From Microcoleus vaginatus HSN003 (GTDB lineage: Bacteria; Cyanobacteriota; Cyanobacteriia; Cyanobacteriales; Microcoleaceae): a DNA stretch of 64,000 nt. Shown here in pieces: positions 1-8,305 of the stretch. Made by a program: the position numbers and the translations under genes. The first letter of the stretch is position 1. Every line of letters begins with the position of its first letter. The notes below the pieces were generated by a model, which searched no databases, was not told the DNA's origin, and saw only the letters and a list, made by a program, of their open reading frames with translations. The DNA lies in the NCBI RefSeq assembly GCF_022701255.1, contig NZ_CP031705.1, forward strand, positions 2,431,501 through 2,495,500. Direction: 5' to 3'.

Positions 1-140
1 TCCAATATTTCGGCTACGCGGTTCCTGGCCTGCCACTACGCGGTTCCTGAGCGTAGTCAAAGGGCCGTACAAGTTCCCCATTCCCAATTCCCTGTATTCA
101 GGACACGGCAGTCACAGATACAGGAATAGCCGTTTTTCCC

Positions 141-222
141 TTCTTCCTTCTTCCTTCTTCCTTCTTCCTTCTTCTTTCTTCCTTCTTCCTTCTTCCTTCT
201 TCCTTCTTCCTTCTTCCTTCTC
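141..222. repeat. Heptamer microsatellite (TTCTTCC)n
   Basis: About 11-12 near-perfect copies of the 7-base unit TTCTTCC (GGAAGAA on the other strand), with one variant (cttcttt) in the middle. It lies just beyond the 3' end of the SpoIID-like gene. It belongs to the short tandemly repeated repetitive (STRR) type known in cyanobacteria. The preceding 140 bases hold two copies of ctacgcggttcct and no gene that I can see. Confidence 0.9.
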
Positions 223-241
223 TCTTGCCCATTCCCACCAG

Positions 242-1414
242 TTATTGCACTGCAATTCTAGCCAAAGTAGCACCTCGGTAATAGTGCAACAAAATCTGCT
301 GGTAGCCGTATCCCTGTCTGGCCAAATTGTAGGCCCCCCACTGGCTCATTCCTACAGCGTGACCGAAACCTTTGCCAGCCACTTGAAAACCGGTAGGAGC
401 TTGGCCACTGTTCCTTGGGTTCCCACCCCCATACTGAGGAATCACGGTAAACCGCGTACTCCTCAAATTTAAAACCCGGCGTAAATCTGCGCCTGTCATG
501 ACCCTAGAACCGCCATCTCCGACTACTTTCATCCTCAAAACGCTGCCGTAAGCGGTAGTCCGTTCTGGCTTCATGGAGATCACATTGCCCACGCCAGAAA
601 TCTTACTGCTGATTTGAGCCCGAGAAAAATTTTCTTTCCATTGGTAAACCGGCGCCCCTTGGTCGAAGTCAGGAACACCACGCAGGTAAGGCAGAGGTTC
701 CGTCCAAACATCCTCGACATTTTCAGTATGTCCCCCAGACGCAGAGTGGAAAGCGGCTAAAATTATCTGACCGTTGTAAGCCAGAACTTGACCTGCGGTT
801 GCATCGACTGCGGAATAAGTCCCAGAAGATTCTGTTTGGAGTCCTTTATAAACCTGCGAAGACTGAGTATTGTCCACGTCGTAAAGGTCAGTTTCGCTTT
901 TCAGGCGCTGGTGGATAGCGTAGGAACGGGCTGCGACTGCTTGGGCTTTCAAAGCCTCTTGAGGCCAATTGCCACTCATTTCGGCGCCGAGAACGCTGTA
1001 GAGATATTGTTCGATATTGACGTAGTTGACAGCAGTCAAGCCTCCTCTCTGAGGAACTAGAAGCGTGCGTCCCCGATACCAACGATCGCCAATCCAAACA
1101 TAACCATTCCCCGTCGGCTCGATCCAAACTTGGTTGGCGGCCCAGCGACCAAGAGCCACTTTTCCCGATCGAAATTGAGCTGACTGAGAACTGTTTGCCG
1201 ACAGTTCCCCCAAATTGCGCCCGCTACCGTCGCGGATTGCAGCCTTAGTAGAACTGCCGACTTTTACCTGACTTGCTCCGTCTTCTACCGCAACTCGCAA
1301 GATCAGCGCGGCCTGTGCTGGGGCTACCATTACCAGCCAAAACAACAGCGAAATCCAAAAGTAGCGTTTTTTTAATGTCGAAAAAACGGAAGCAAAAAAT
1401 ACTCCTGACTGCAT
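242..1414 (-). CDS. SpoIID/LytB domain protein
   Basis: 390 residues. The N-terminus has a signal peptide (basic start, hydrophobic stretch about residues 18-34, ending AQA), so the protein is exported. The body matches the SpoIID/LytB family: YLYSVLGAEM, WPQEALKAQAVAARSYA and, near the C-terminus, GFGHAVGMSQWGA. In Bacillus SpoIID is a lytic transglycosylase acting on peptidoglycan; the cyanobacterial homologues do not sporulate and are presumed to act on cell-wall glycan or be cell-wall associated. The start is supported by an AGGAGG-like ribosome site (reads caggagg on the minus strand) about 11 bases upstream of the ATG. It appears to be a single-gene unit, divergent from the RNase Z gene. 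Confidence 0.85.
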   Translation of the reverse strand: MQSGVFFASVFSTLKKRYFWISLLFWLVMVAPAQAALILRVAVEDGASQVKVGSSTKAAIRDGSGRNLGELSANSSQSAQFRSGKVALGRWAANQVWIEPTGNGYVWIGDRWYRGRTLLVPQRGGLTAVNYVNIEQYLYSVLGAEMSGNWPQEALKAQAVAARSYAIHQRLKSETDLYDVDNTQSSQVYKGLQTESSGTYSAVDATAGQVLAYNGQIILAAFHSASGGHTENVEDVWTEPLPYLRGVPDFDQGAPVYQWKENFSRAQISSKISGVGNVISMKPERTTAYGSVLRMKVVGDGGSRVMTGADLRRVLNLRSTRFTVIPQYGGGNPRNSGQAPTGFQVAGKGFGHAVGMSQWGAYNLARQGYGYQQILLHYYRGATLARIAVQ

Positions 1415-1683
1415 TTGAAAATTTTCCTCCTGTGCTGTATGAGTTTAAGAATTTTTAAGGCAAGGGAAGGGAAGGGAAAAAGGAAGGGGAACGGAAGAAA
1501 CAAAACGTTAGAATTGGGTTGATCACTCTGTGCGCTTGTCAAAAATGATTTTAGCGAATAGATGTTCGCAGGAAGCGGGATAAATCCCTGTTCCTGTCTG
1601 CGACTATTTCCTATATGTCTGAGTGAGCGCACTCTGGATATATGTAACATATTTTTTAAGATTTAATTGAGGTGATTTGACTC

Positions 1684-2628
1684 TTGCAGATTACATTTCT
1701 CGGAACTAGCTCCGGCGTACCCACGCGATCGCGCAACGTTTCCAGCATCGCCCTCCGCTTGCCCCAGCGAGCGGAACTCTGGCTGTTTGACTGCGGCGAA
1801 GGAACTCAGCACCAGTTTCTCCGCAGCGACCTAAAAGTCAGCCAACTAAGCCGCATTTTCATCACTCACTTGCATGGCGACCATATTTTCGGCTTAATGG
1901 GTTTGCTGGCTAGCTGCGGTTTGGCGGGGAATGTCAAGCGCATCGATCTTTACGGGCCTCCGGGACTTGAAGAATATTTGCAAGCTGGCGTTCGCTATTC
2001 TCAAACTCATTTTTCTTACCCGGTTAAGGTACACAAAATTCACGAGGGAGTCATCTATGAAGATGACGAATATATTGTTAGCTGCGGCCCTTTGAAGCAC
2101 CGAGTTACTGCTTTTGGTTATCGAGTAACTGAGAAAGACCGGCCGGGACATTTTGATGTTGAAAAAGCAAAGGCTGTGGGTATTCCTTCGGGGCCAGTTT
2201 ACGGTCAATTAAAACAAGGAAAGACGGTAAAGTTAGAGGACGGGCGACAGTTTAAAGGTACTGATTTTTGTGGCCCGGATCAAATCGGGCGCAAGTTTGT
2301 TTATTGTACTGACACGGTTTTTTGTGAGGGAGCCGTGGAATTGGCGAAGGATGCCGATTTGTTAGTTCATGAAGCTACTTTTGCTCATCAAGATGCTCAA
2401 ATGGCCTTCGATCGCCTGCATTCAACTTCAACAATGGCGGCTCAAGTTGCTTTGATTGCTGGGGCTAAACAGCTAATTATGACGCATTTTAGCCCGCGCT
2501 ATGCTCCAGGGAATGCGATCGTTTTAGATGATTTGCTCAAGGAAGCGCAGGCAATTTTTCCGAATACGAAAATGGCCTATGACTTTTTGACTTACGAAGT
2601 GCCGCGCCCTGTTTCAAACGAGGCTTAA
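1684..2628 (+). CDS. rnz: Ribonuclease Z
   Basis: 314 residues, the normal length for bacterial tRNase Z. This metallo-beta-lactamase-fold endonuclease removes 3' trailers from tRNA precursors in the cytoplasm. The sequence begins with the typical [13 protein letters not shown] strand and carries the zinc-binding motif HLHGDH (about residues 62-67), the later HEATFA and the HFSPRY segment (about residues 275-280). The start is TTG; the clear GAGGTGA ribosome site at about 1669-1675, 8 bases upstream, decides this, and the next in-frame Met lies inside the conserved core. It is read alone, divergent from the SpoIID gene. Confidence 0.95.
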   Translation: MQITFLGTSSGVPTRSRNVSSIALRLPQRAELWLFDCGEGTQHQFLRSDLKVSQLSRIFITHLHGDHIFGLMGLLASCGLAGNVKRIDLYGPPGLEEYLQAGVRYSQTHFSYPVKVHKIHEGVIYEDDEYIVSCGPLKHRVTAFGYRVTEKDRPGHFDVEKAKAVGIPSGPVYGQLKQGKTVKLEDGRQFKGTDFCGPDQIGRKFVYCTDTVFCEGAVELAKDADLLVHEATFAHQDAQMAFDRLHSTSTMAAQVALIAGAKQLIMTHFSPRYAPGNAIVLDDLLKEAQAIFPNTKMAYDFLTYEVPRPVSNEA

Positions 2629-2777
2629 TCTGACCTGAGATGTGACCGCATTTTCAATAATGGCGATCGGGGCGGGCTCTGGGGCCCGTTCAAAACTTAC
2701 GCTTAGGCTGTGCTGTTTTGGAGTGGTTTAAATCTCAAGATCAGGGTAAAATGTAAAAACTAATTCTATGGCGTTTT

Positions 2778-2996
2778 ATGTCAAATATTGAATTATTAGC
2801 CCAAATCCGGCAATTATCTCGTGCTGAAAAGTTTAAAATGATGCTGTTTTTAATAGCAGAATTGGCGAAAGAAGAAGGAATTGTAATGGGTAATGAATCT
2901 GCTGAAATTATATATTCAGTGCATACTTCTAATAGTGCAGCAGAGCAAATGACGCAGTTACTAGAAACAGAGCAGAAACAAACTCAAAATGTTTAA
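2778..2996 (+). CDS. Small protein paired with retropepsin-like ORF
   Basis: 72 residues, mostly helical and charged, beginning MSNIELLAQIRQLSRAEK. No catalytic motif is visible. It overlaps the next reading frame by 8 bases (ATG inside ..caaaatgttta). Small proteins of this kind often sit directly before short cyanobacterial retropepsin-like proteins, and the overlap fits translational coupling. A function as antitoxin-like or chaperone-like partner would be a guess. Confidence 0.5.
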   Translation: MSNIELLAQIRQLSRAEKFKMMLFLIAELAKEEGIVMGNESAEIIYSVHTSNSAAEQMTQLLETEQKQTQNV

Positions 2997-3213
2997 TAGT
3001 AGGCGATATCCTTTTCAACCTAAACGAGATGGACTTGGTGTTTTAGCTGATGTTCCGTATCTGCCTTTAATACTAACTTATCAAAATCGTTCTGTTGAGG
3101 TTATGGGTTTACTGGATACAGGAGCTAGTGTAAATGTTTTGCCCTATAATGTTGGGGTGCAATTAGGGGCAATTTGGGAAGAGCAAAGATTTTCTGTTGT
3201 TGACGAGTTATGA
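2989..3213 (+). pseudogene. Truncated retropepsin-like aspartic protease
   Basis: 74 residues. The motif LLDTGASVNVLPY (about residues 41-53) is the D-T/S-G active-site signature of retroviral-type aspartic proteases, and the preceding PYLPLILTYQNRSVEV is the usual leading strand. Family members are about 120-140 residues; here the frame stops soon after GAIWEEQRF, so the second half of the fold, including the conserved Gly-Gln-type segment, is missing. The 198 bases that follow hold no continuation that I can read. Probably a decayed gene, still overlapped by its upstream partner. Confidence 0.6.
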
Positions 3214-3411
3214 AACTCGCATTAAACTTAAGGTTATGTTTTTACTTCGACTCTCCTAACTCTTTGTATATTACGGGATTTTTACAAACTTCTGACAGGA
3301 TTGGTCCTGATTTAAGTAAGGTAACTTTACATCAGTACGCCACCCATTTTCTAGACAAAGTTTAGGAGATTATTGAATTGACTATCTGACTAGAATACAT
3401 CCCTAATTTTT

Positions 3412-4677
3412 ATGATTTTGAAAAATCGATATCAACTTCAAGAACGACTCAGTCAAAAAGCAGGCCGAGAAGTTTTCCTGGCAATTGACCAACAAACTGA
3501 ACAACAAGTTATAGTTAAAATTCTTTGGTTTGGCCAAAATCTTACTTGGGCAGATATAAAACTATTCAAGCGAGAAATAAAAACACTGAAAACCCTTTCT
3601 CATCCAGCGATTCCTCGTTATCTAGACTATATAGAAATCAACTCACAAAAGAATAAAGGAATCGCATTGGTTCAAACATATATTAGAGGAAAATCCCTGG
3701 AGCAATACTTACAATCTGGACATGGGTTTAGTGAAGCGGAACTGCGGCAAATTGCCCAGAAAATCTTAGAAATATTGATATATCTCCATGGACATCGTCC
3801 CCCTTTAATCCATAGAGACATTAAACCAAGCAATATTTTGTTAGCCGATGGTTTTGGAGATATTGCAGACCAAATCCACTTGGTAGATTTTGGAGCGGTC
3901 GGTACACAGACTATTGTAGAAAAAGGAACCATGACATTGGTCGGTAGCTATGGATATATGCCGCCCGAACAATTTACTGGACGCATTACTCCTGCGGTTG
4001 ATCTTTATGGGTTAGGAGCAACTCTAATTTATTTAGTGACTGGTAAACACCCAACGGAACTACCACAAAAAAACCTGCAAATTCAATTCAGATCTACTCC
4101 TAATATCAGTCCTGCTTTCACAAAATGGTTAAACCAGATGACTGAACCCCATCTGGAAAAGCGGTTACCCAATGCACAGGTGGCCTTAGCAAAATTGCAA
4201 CCAAAATTTCAACTCAAGCCATATGTACCTGCGATTATTCTAGGTTTGTTTGTTATGACTGGAGCAATAAGCTACTTCGCATTAGGTACAAATATTCTAT
4301 CCAGTCAATTACACAAAGAGATAGCATTACGTGGAGATTTTTTTGGGTTGTATCCAACAGGTATATATGTAAAAGCTGGTCAAGTTTTAAGAGTAAAAGC
4401 ATCAGGTGTAATCATTTTTTGGCCAAACCATGGATCTTATGGGGAAGCCACTCCCGCAGGTAATTCCAACAACCCTTGCCCTCACGCAGAATGTTTCTTT
4501 CGTGGAAGACCAGCAGGAGTGCTAGTTGGGAAAATATCTGCAAGTGGTGAACTATTTGAAATAGGTGCGGACAAAGAGATAACTGTCATAAATGAAGGAG
4601 AATTATATTTAGGAATAAACGATCCACTTACTGGTGATAATAGTGGTCATTTTTCGATATCTGTTGACGTTCGTTAA
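3412..4677 (+). CDS. Ser/Thr protein kinase with C-terminal extracytoplasmic domain
   Basis: 421 residues. Kinase domain about residues 5-265 with VIVKI (ATP-binding Lys), HRDIKPSNIL (catalytic loop), DFGAVG and GYMPPEQ, so all key residues of an active Hanks-type kinase are present. One membrane helix follows (about 273-292, YVPAIILGLFVMTGAISYF). The remaining 120 residues contain YVKAGQVLRVKASGVI and PCPHAECFFRGRPAGVLVGKI, which resemble the sugar-binding LecA/PA-IL-like beta-sandwich found attached to bacterial enzymes; this assignment is tentative. The arrangement suggests a sensor kinase reading an outside ligand. Single unit, followed by a HEAT remnant. Confidence 0.85.
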   Translation: MILKNRYQLQERLSQKAGREVFLAIDQQTEQQVIVKILWFGQNLTWADIKLFKREIKTLKTLSHPAIPRYLDYIEINSQKNKGIALVQTYIRGKSLEQYLQSGHGFSEAELRQIAQKILEILIYLHGHRPPLIHRDIKPSNILLADGFGDIADQIHLVDFGAVGTQTIVEKGTMTLVGSYGYMPPEQFTGRITPAVDLYGLGATLIYLVTGKHPTELPQKNLQIQFRSTPNISPAFTKWLNQMTEPHLEKRLPNAQVALAKLQPKFQLKPYVPAIILGLFVMTGAISYFALGTNILSSQLHKEIALRGDFFGLYPTGIYVKAGQVLRVKASGVIIFWPNHGSYGEATPAGNSNNPCPHAECFFRGRPAGVLVGKISASGELFEIGADKEITVINEGELYLGINDPLTGDNSGHFSISVDVR

Positions 4678-4684
4678 GAGCTGA

Positions 4685-5185
4685 TCTATAAAGTCTCCCG
4701 AAACTCCCTTGGTTGGTGGCTGGGCAGCAGAAGCCTTGGGCAAGTTAGGAAATGCTTCAGAATCCGTCATCAGCGCCTTGCTGTTACGTCTCGAAGATGG
4801 GAACGAGGATGTGCGTGGCTGGGCAGCAGAAGCCTTGGGCAAGTTAGGAAATGCTTCAGAATCTGTCATCAGTGCCTTGCTGCGAAGTCTAGAAGATGAG
4901 GAGGACTGGGTGCGCCGTGAGACAACAGAAGCCTTGGGTAAGTTGGGAAATACTTCAGAAGCAGTCATCAGCGCCCTGCTGTTACGTCTCAAAGATGAAG
5001 AGGATAGCAGGCCTTGGTCGGTAGTAGAAGCCTTGGGCAAGTTGAGTTTGAAATCTAGTGAGGTTTTGCCTGCTGTTGTGCAATGGATCGATCGCCATCA
5101 GGATACAGAATATCTCGGCTCAGGTATTGATGTGTTGTGGGATTTGGTGGCGGGTGAGGGAAATCGATCGCCAGTGCCTTTTTAG
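4685..5185 (+). pseudogene. HEAT-repeat protein remnant
   Basis: An open frame of about 166 codons made of degenerate 34-residue HEAT/PBS-lyase-type repeats (AEALGKLGNASESVISALL and variants, three to four copies) followed by a C-terminal tail ending GNRSPVPF. The frame has no ATG; the only start codon is TTG at 4709 inside a repeat, with no ribosome site, and a TGA lies just upstream at 4682. This looks like the 3' end of a longer HEAT protein, possibly of the NACHT-HEAT type common in these cyanobacteria, that lost its N-terminal part. Confidence 0.6.
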
Positions 5186-5212
5186 AAGTATGTAGCTTTT
5201 GCGCGAGTAAAA

Positions 5213-5350
5213 CCCGATCGCACTTTCGGACTTTTCACCAAAAATGCGATCGGTCTGCTGTTTGACGATTAGGGCCCTCCATCCCCTTAATAACCGGGAA
5301 CAGAGGTCAATTATTCAATCTAAAATCTAAAATCTAAAATCTAAAATCCT
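5213..5350 (+). repeat. Single copy of the 134-bp repeat
   Basis: This stretch reads almost the same as the tandem units at 7547-8110: ccgatcgcact..cttttcaccaaaaatgcgatcgg, then ctgctgtttgacgattaggg, ccctccatccccttaataa, ccgggaacagaggtcaatta. It ends in a run of the 7-base unit TAAAATC. CCGATCGCA and TGCGATCGG form a 9-bp hairpin stem. It lies on the 3' side of the ABC protein gene, in the same orientation as the array on the other side. Confidence 0.85.
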
Positions 5351-5386
5351 TTGAAAAGAGTCAGATAAGTTCGCCATGTCGTGCCC

Positions 5387-7297
5387 CTACTCTATGGAGG
5401 GTTTGTGCGTAAGTCCTGTTGATTTTACTGTACCGTAGCCCAACATTCGGTAGTAGAGTCCCTGTTCGGTAAGGAGTTCGACGTGGGTACCAGACTCGAC
5501 AATCTCCCCCTCCTGCATCACAAAAATCCGATCGCAGTCTACGGCAGTTTCGAGTCGGTGCGTGACCAAGATGATCGTTCTTTTGCGGCGCAGACGTTGC
5601 AGGGTCTCTATGACCCACTGCTCGTGCTTCAAGTCCAGCGCATTCGTGGGTTCGTCGAGGATGAGAATGGGAGCGTTAGTGACGAGCGCCCGCGCGATAG
5701 CTAGGCGCTGTCGCTGTCCGCCCGAGAGGTTCTGACCGCCCTCAGCGATTAAAGTATCATACTGCTCCGGCAAGGTTTCGATGAACTCGGCAGCCCCGGA
5801 TTCGACCGCCGCCTCCCGAATATCGGAGAGCAGAGCATCCGGGCGACCGTAGGCGATATTCTCGGCGATCGTTCCGGGGAAGAGTGGGCTGCCTTGCGAG
5901 ACGATCGCCATGTGTTTGCGAACGTCGGCCACCTTAAGGGTGCGGAGGTCAACACCGTCGAGGAGGACGCTGCCCGATGTCGGGTCATAGAAGCGCGGCA
6001 AAAGATTGAGCAGCGTGCTCTTTCCCGTCCCGCTAGGGCCCAAAAACGCCACCATCTGACCCGGCTCGATACTAGCACTGATGTTCCGCAAGACCGGTTG
6101 CCCAGAGTTGTACTCGAAGCTCACGTCGGCAAGTGCTAGCGTGCGGGGCTGGACGGGAAGCGATCGCGCATCAGGCGCGTCTGCGATCGCAGGAGGCTCG
6201 TCGATCACCGTAAAAACGCGATCGCATGAAGCTACAAACGTCTGGATCTTAGTAGTAAACCCCAACACCCAACCTATCGGGTCCCAGAACTGATTGAGGT
6301 ACGCCATGAATACGAGCAGATCGCCAATGGTCACGCCGTCGGGCACCGGACGCAAGAACTGGTCGCGATAGACTAGGTATCCGCCGTAGCCGAAGATTAC
6401 CCCACTTCCCAGAGCGAAGACTACCTGAACCGCTAGCGGATAGAGGTTCTCTTGCCAATGGAGCCGCATGGAGGCAGTGACGCTGCGATCGACCGCCCCT
6501 GTGAAGCGCCGCGACTCCGTTGCTTCTCGACCGAAGGACTGAATCAGCCCGATCAACTCTATAGCTTGCTGCATGGTTGAGGTCATCACCGCATCGGTCT
6601 GCTTCGACTCGAAGGCTCGACGCCTAATCCTTCCCTCGAAGTACCAATTCGCCAGTATTAAAAGCGGCGTGAACGAAAGTGCAAACACGGTGAGAAGGAC
6701 GTGACGCGACAGCATAATCCAAATCATCGCCGTCAGCGTCACCGATGCGGCAGTGGAGCCGATGAGCGTATCGATTACCCCCCACGGCCCGAGGCTATCG
6801 TAGCTCAACCGATAGATTGCGTCACCCTGCGATCGGGAACCGTGCCAGCCGAGGCTAAGCGCCTGCATTTTGTCGTAGAGTTCGGTGCGAACGCGCAAGG
6901 TTCCGTTGTACTGGATGCGGTAGTTCAACATCCTACGAAGCATGAAGACGGTATCACTCAGGATTCTGATGATCGTCGCGACGAACGCCATTCCGAAAAT
7001 TCGGTTCAGCGTACTTTCACCGAACGGAGCAAGAAACAGCGTATGAATCCAGTTGGATTTCGGAGTTGGTGACAAAACCGTATCGACTAGAATCGCCATC
7101 GGCCAGGCGTTGAGAAGGTTGAAAAGCACCGATGCCCCGATCAAAAGCAAAAGCGTGACGATCAGCCATAAGTCTTTGCGGAAGTAGGAAATGGAGCGCA
7201 GGACGATCCGCACCAACCAATGTTGGTTAATTAACGGCCTCACCATTTTTGGTGAATTCTTCTGGCTCTTCAAACGTGCTTTGAGTGGAAAAGTCAT
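5387..7297 (-). CDS. ABC exporter (fused membrane and ATPase domains)
   Basis: About 636 residues: an N-terminal six-helix exporter membrane domain (about residues 30-340) followed by an ATPase domain with Walker A GPSGTGKST, signature LSGGQRQRLAIARAL, Walker B ILILDEPTNALD and the H-loop VTHRLE. This is the half-transporter type (MsbA/LmrA-like) that works as a dimer to export lipids, peptides or drugs; the substrate cannot be told. I chose the ATG at 7297; a TTG at 7327 and an ATG at 7246 are alternatives. The last residues, TGLTHKP, are encoded by the end of a dispersed MITE-like element (see 5401-5418). Its GC-rich codons differ from the surroundings, and it sits between copies of a repeat, which suggests transfer. 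Confidence 0.9.
   Translation of the reverse strand: MTFPLKARLKSQKNSPKMVRPLINQHWLVRIVLRSISYFRKDLWLIVTLLLLIGASVLFNLLNAWPMAILVDTVLSPTPKSNWIHTLFLAPFGESTLNRIFGMAFVATIIRILSDTVFMLRRMLNYRIQYNGTLRVRTELYDKMQALSLGWHGSRSQGDAIYRLSYDSLGPWGVIDTLIGSTAASVTLTAMIWIMLSRHVLLTVFALSFTPLLILANWYFEGRIRRRAFESKQTDAVMTSTMQQAIELIGLIQSFGREATESRRFTGAVDRSVTASMRLHWQENLYPLAVQVVFALGSGVIFGYGGYLVYRDQFLRPVPDGVTIGDLLVFMAYLNQFWDPIGWVLGFTTKIQTFVASCDRVFTVIDEPPAIADAPDARSLPVQPRTLALADVSFEYNSGQPVLRNISASIEPGQMVAFLGPSGTGKSTLLNLLPRFYDPTSGSVLLDGVDLRTLKVADVRKHMAIVSQGSPLFPGTIAENIAYGRPDALLSDIREAAVESGAAEFIETLPEQYDTLIAEGGQNLSGGQRQRLAIARALVTNAPILILDEPTNALDLKHEQWVIETLQRLRRKRTIILVTHRLETAVDCDRIFVMQEGEIVESGTHVELLTEQGLYYRMLGYGTVKSTGLTHKPSIE
5401..5418. 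repeat. Terminal fragment of the AGGACTTACGCA MITE
   Basis: Reads gtttgtgcgtaagtcctg, containing TGCGTAAGTCCT, the same 12-base terminus as the element at 21025-21113. It supplies part of the C-terminal codons of the ABC protein. Only one end is present. Confidence 0.7.
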
Positions 7298-7546
7298 GGA
7301 TGTGCTGGGTGACTCTAAGCAGGACAATGCACCAATTGGGAAATTTCACCAGGGTCACAGAGGCCAGAAATCAACTTTGGGTTTTAACCCCTGTTGTCAA
7401 GCAGGGCAGAGGAAATGTGAGATTATTCGACTGGTGCAATATTTAAGTATAGTTTCGTTGTTCAAGGGTAGCTAAATAGCAAGCGAGATCGCTTTGCAGA
7501 CTGGTGTAATGCGTAAGCGTTGCTTTCGCGAAAGCGGTCGCAAAGA

Positions 7547-8110
7547 GGTCAATTATTCAATCGAAAATCTCAAATCTCAAATCGGTCGATCGCACTTGCG
7601 GAAGTTTCACCAAAAATGCGATCGGTCAGTCTGCTGTTTGACGATTATGACCCTCCATCCCCTTAATCACCGGGAACACAGGTCAATTATTCAATCGAAA
7701 ATCGCAAATCTCAAATCGGTCGATCGCACTTGCGGAAGTTTCACCAAAAATGCGATCGGTCAGTCTGCTGTTTGACGATTAGGGCCCTCCATCCCCTTAA
7801 TAATCGGGAACACAGGTCAATTATTCAATCGAAAATCGCCAATCTCAAATCGGTTGATCGCACTTGCGGAAGTTTCACCAAAAATGCGATCGGTCAGTCT
7901 GCTGTTTGACGATTATGACCCTCCATCCCCTTAATAACCGGGAACACAGGTCAATTATTCAATCGAAAATCGCAAATCTCAAATCGGTCGATCGCACTTG
8001 CGGAAGTTTCACCAAAAATGCGATCGGTCAGTCTGCTGTTTGACGATTAGGGCCCTCCATCCCCTTAATAACCGGGAACAGAGGTCAACTATTCAATCGA
8101 AAATCCAAAA
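7547..8110 (+). repeat. 134-bp tandem repeat array
   Basis: The marker ggtcaattattcaatc starts at 7547, 7681, 7815 and 7949, and ggtcaactattcaatc at 8083, so the period is exactly 134 bases, with four full units and a partial fifth. Each unit contains CGATCGCA..TGCGATCG (8-bp inverted repeat, HIP1-like) and the shared string gacgattagggccctccatc, with a few substitutions between copies. The array then runs into (CCAAAATC)n-type short repeats to about 8175. Short reading frames inside it are repeat artefacts. The rest of the 1-kb gap (7298-7546) shows nothing I recognise. Confidence 0.95.
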
Positions 8111-8210
8111 TCCAAAATCCAAAATCGATCGATTATTCAATCTAAAATCCAAAATCTAAAATCCAAAATCGGTCGATCGACCGCAGCCACGGCCGAGGAG
8201 AGCCAATGAT

Positions 8211-8219
8211 TGCTACAAT
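8211..8219 (+). promoter_or_regulatory. Candidate extended -10 promoter of secA
   Basis: TGCTACAAT is an extended -10 element (TGn plus TACAAT) about 87 bases before the secA ATG. No good -35 hexamer is visible. The gyrB promoter candidate has the same form, TGCTATAAT. Confidence 0.35.
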
Positions 8220-8305
8220 CGGGGAGGGTATATGTTGTGGCTAACACTACAGCCCGTAACCCTGAAAGCTAATAGCTAAATTATTAAAAATCTGCCTCTC
8301 CTGCC

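Noticed and set aside
7494..7775. 93-codon frame upstream of secA
   Set aside because: It is composed of 134-bp repeat units; no start signal.
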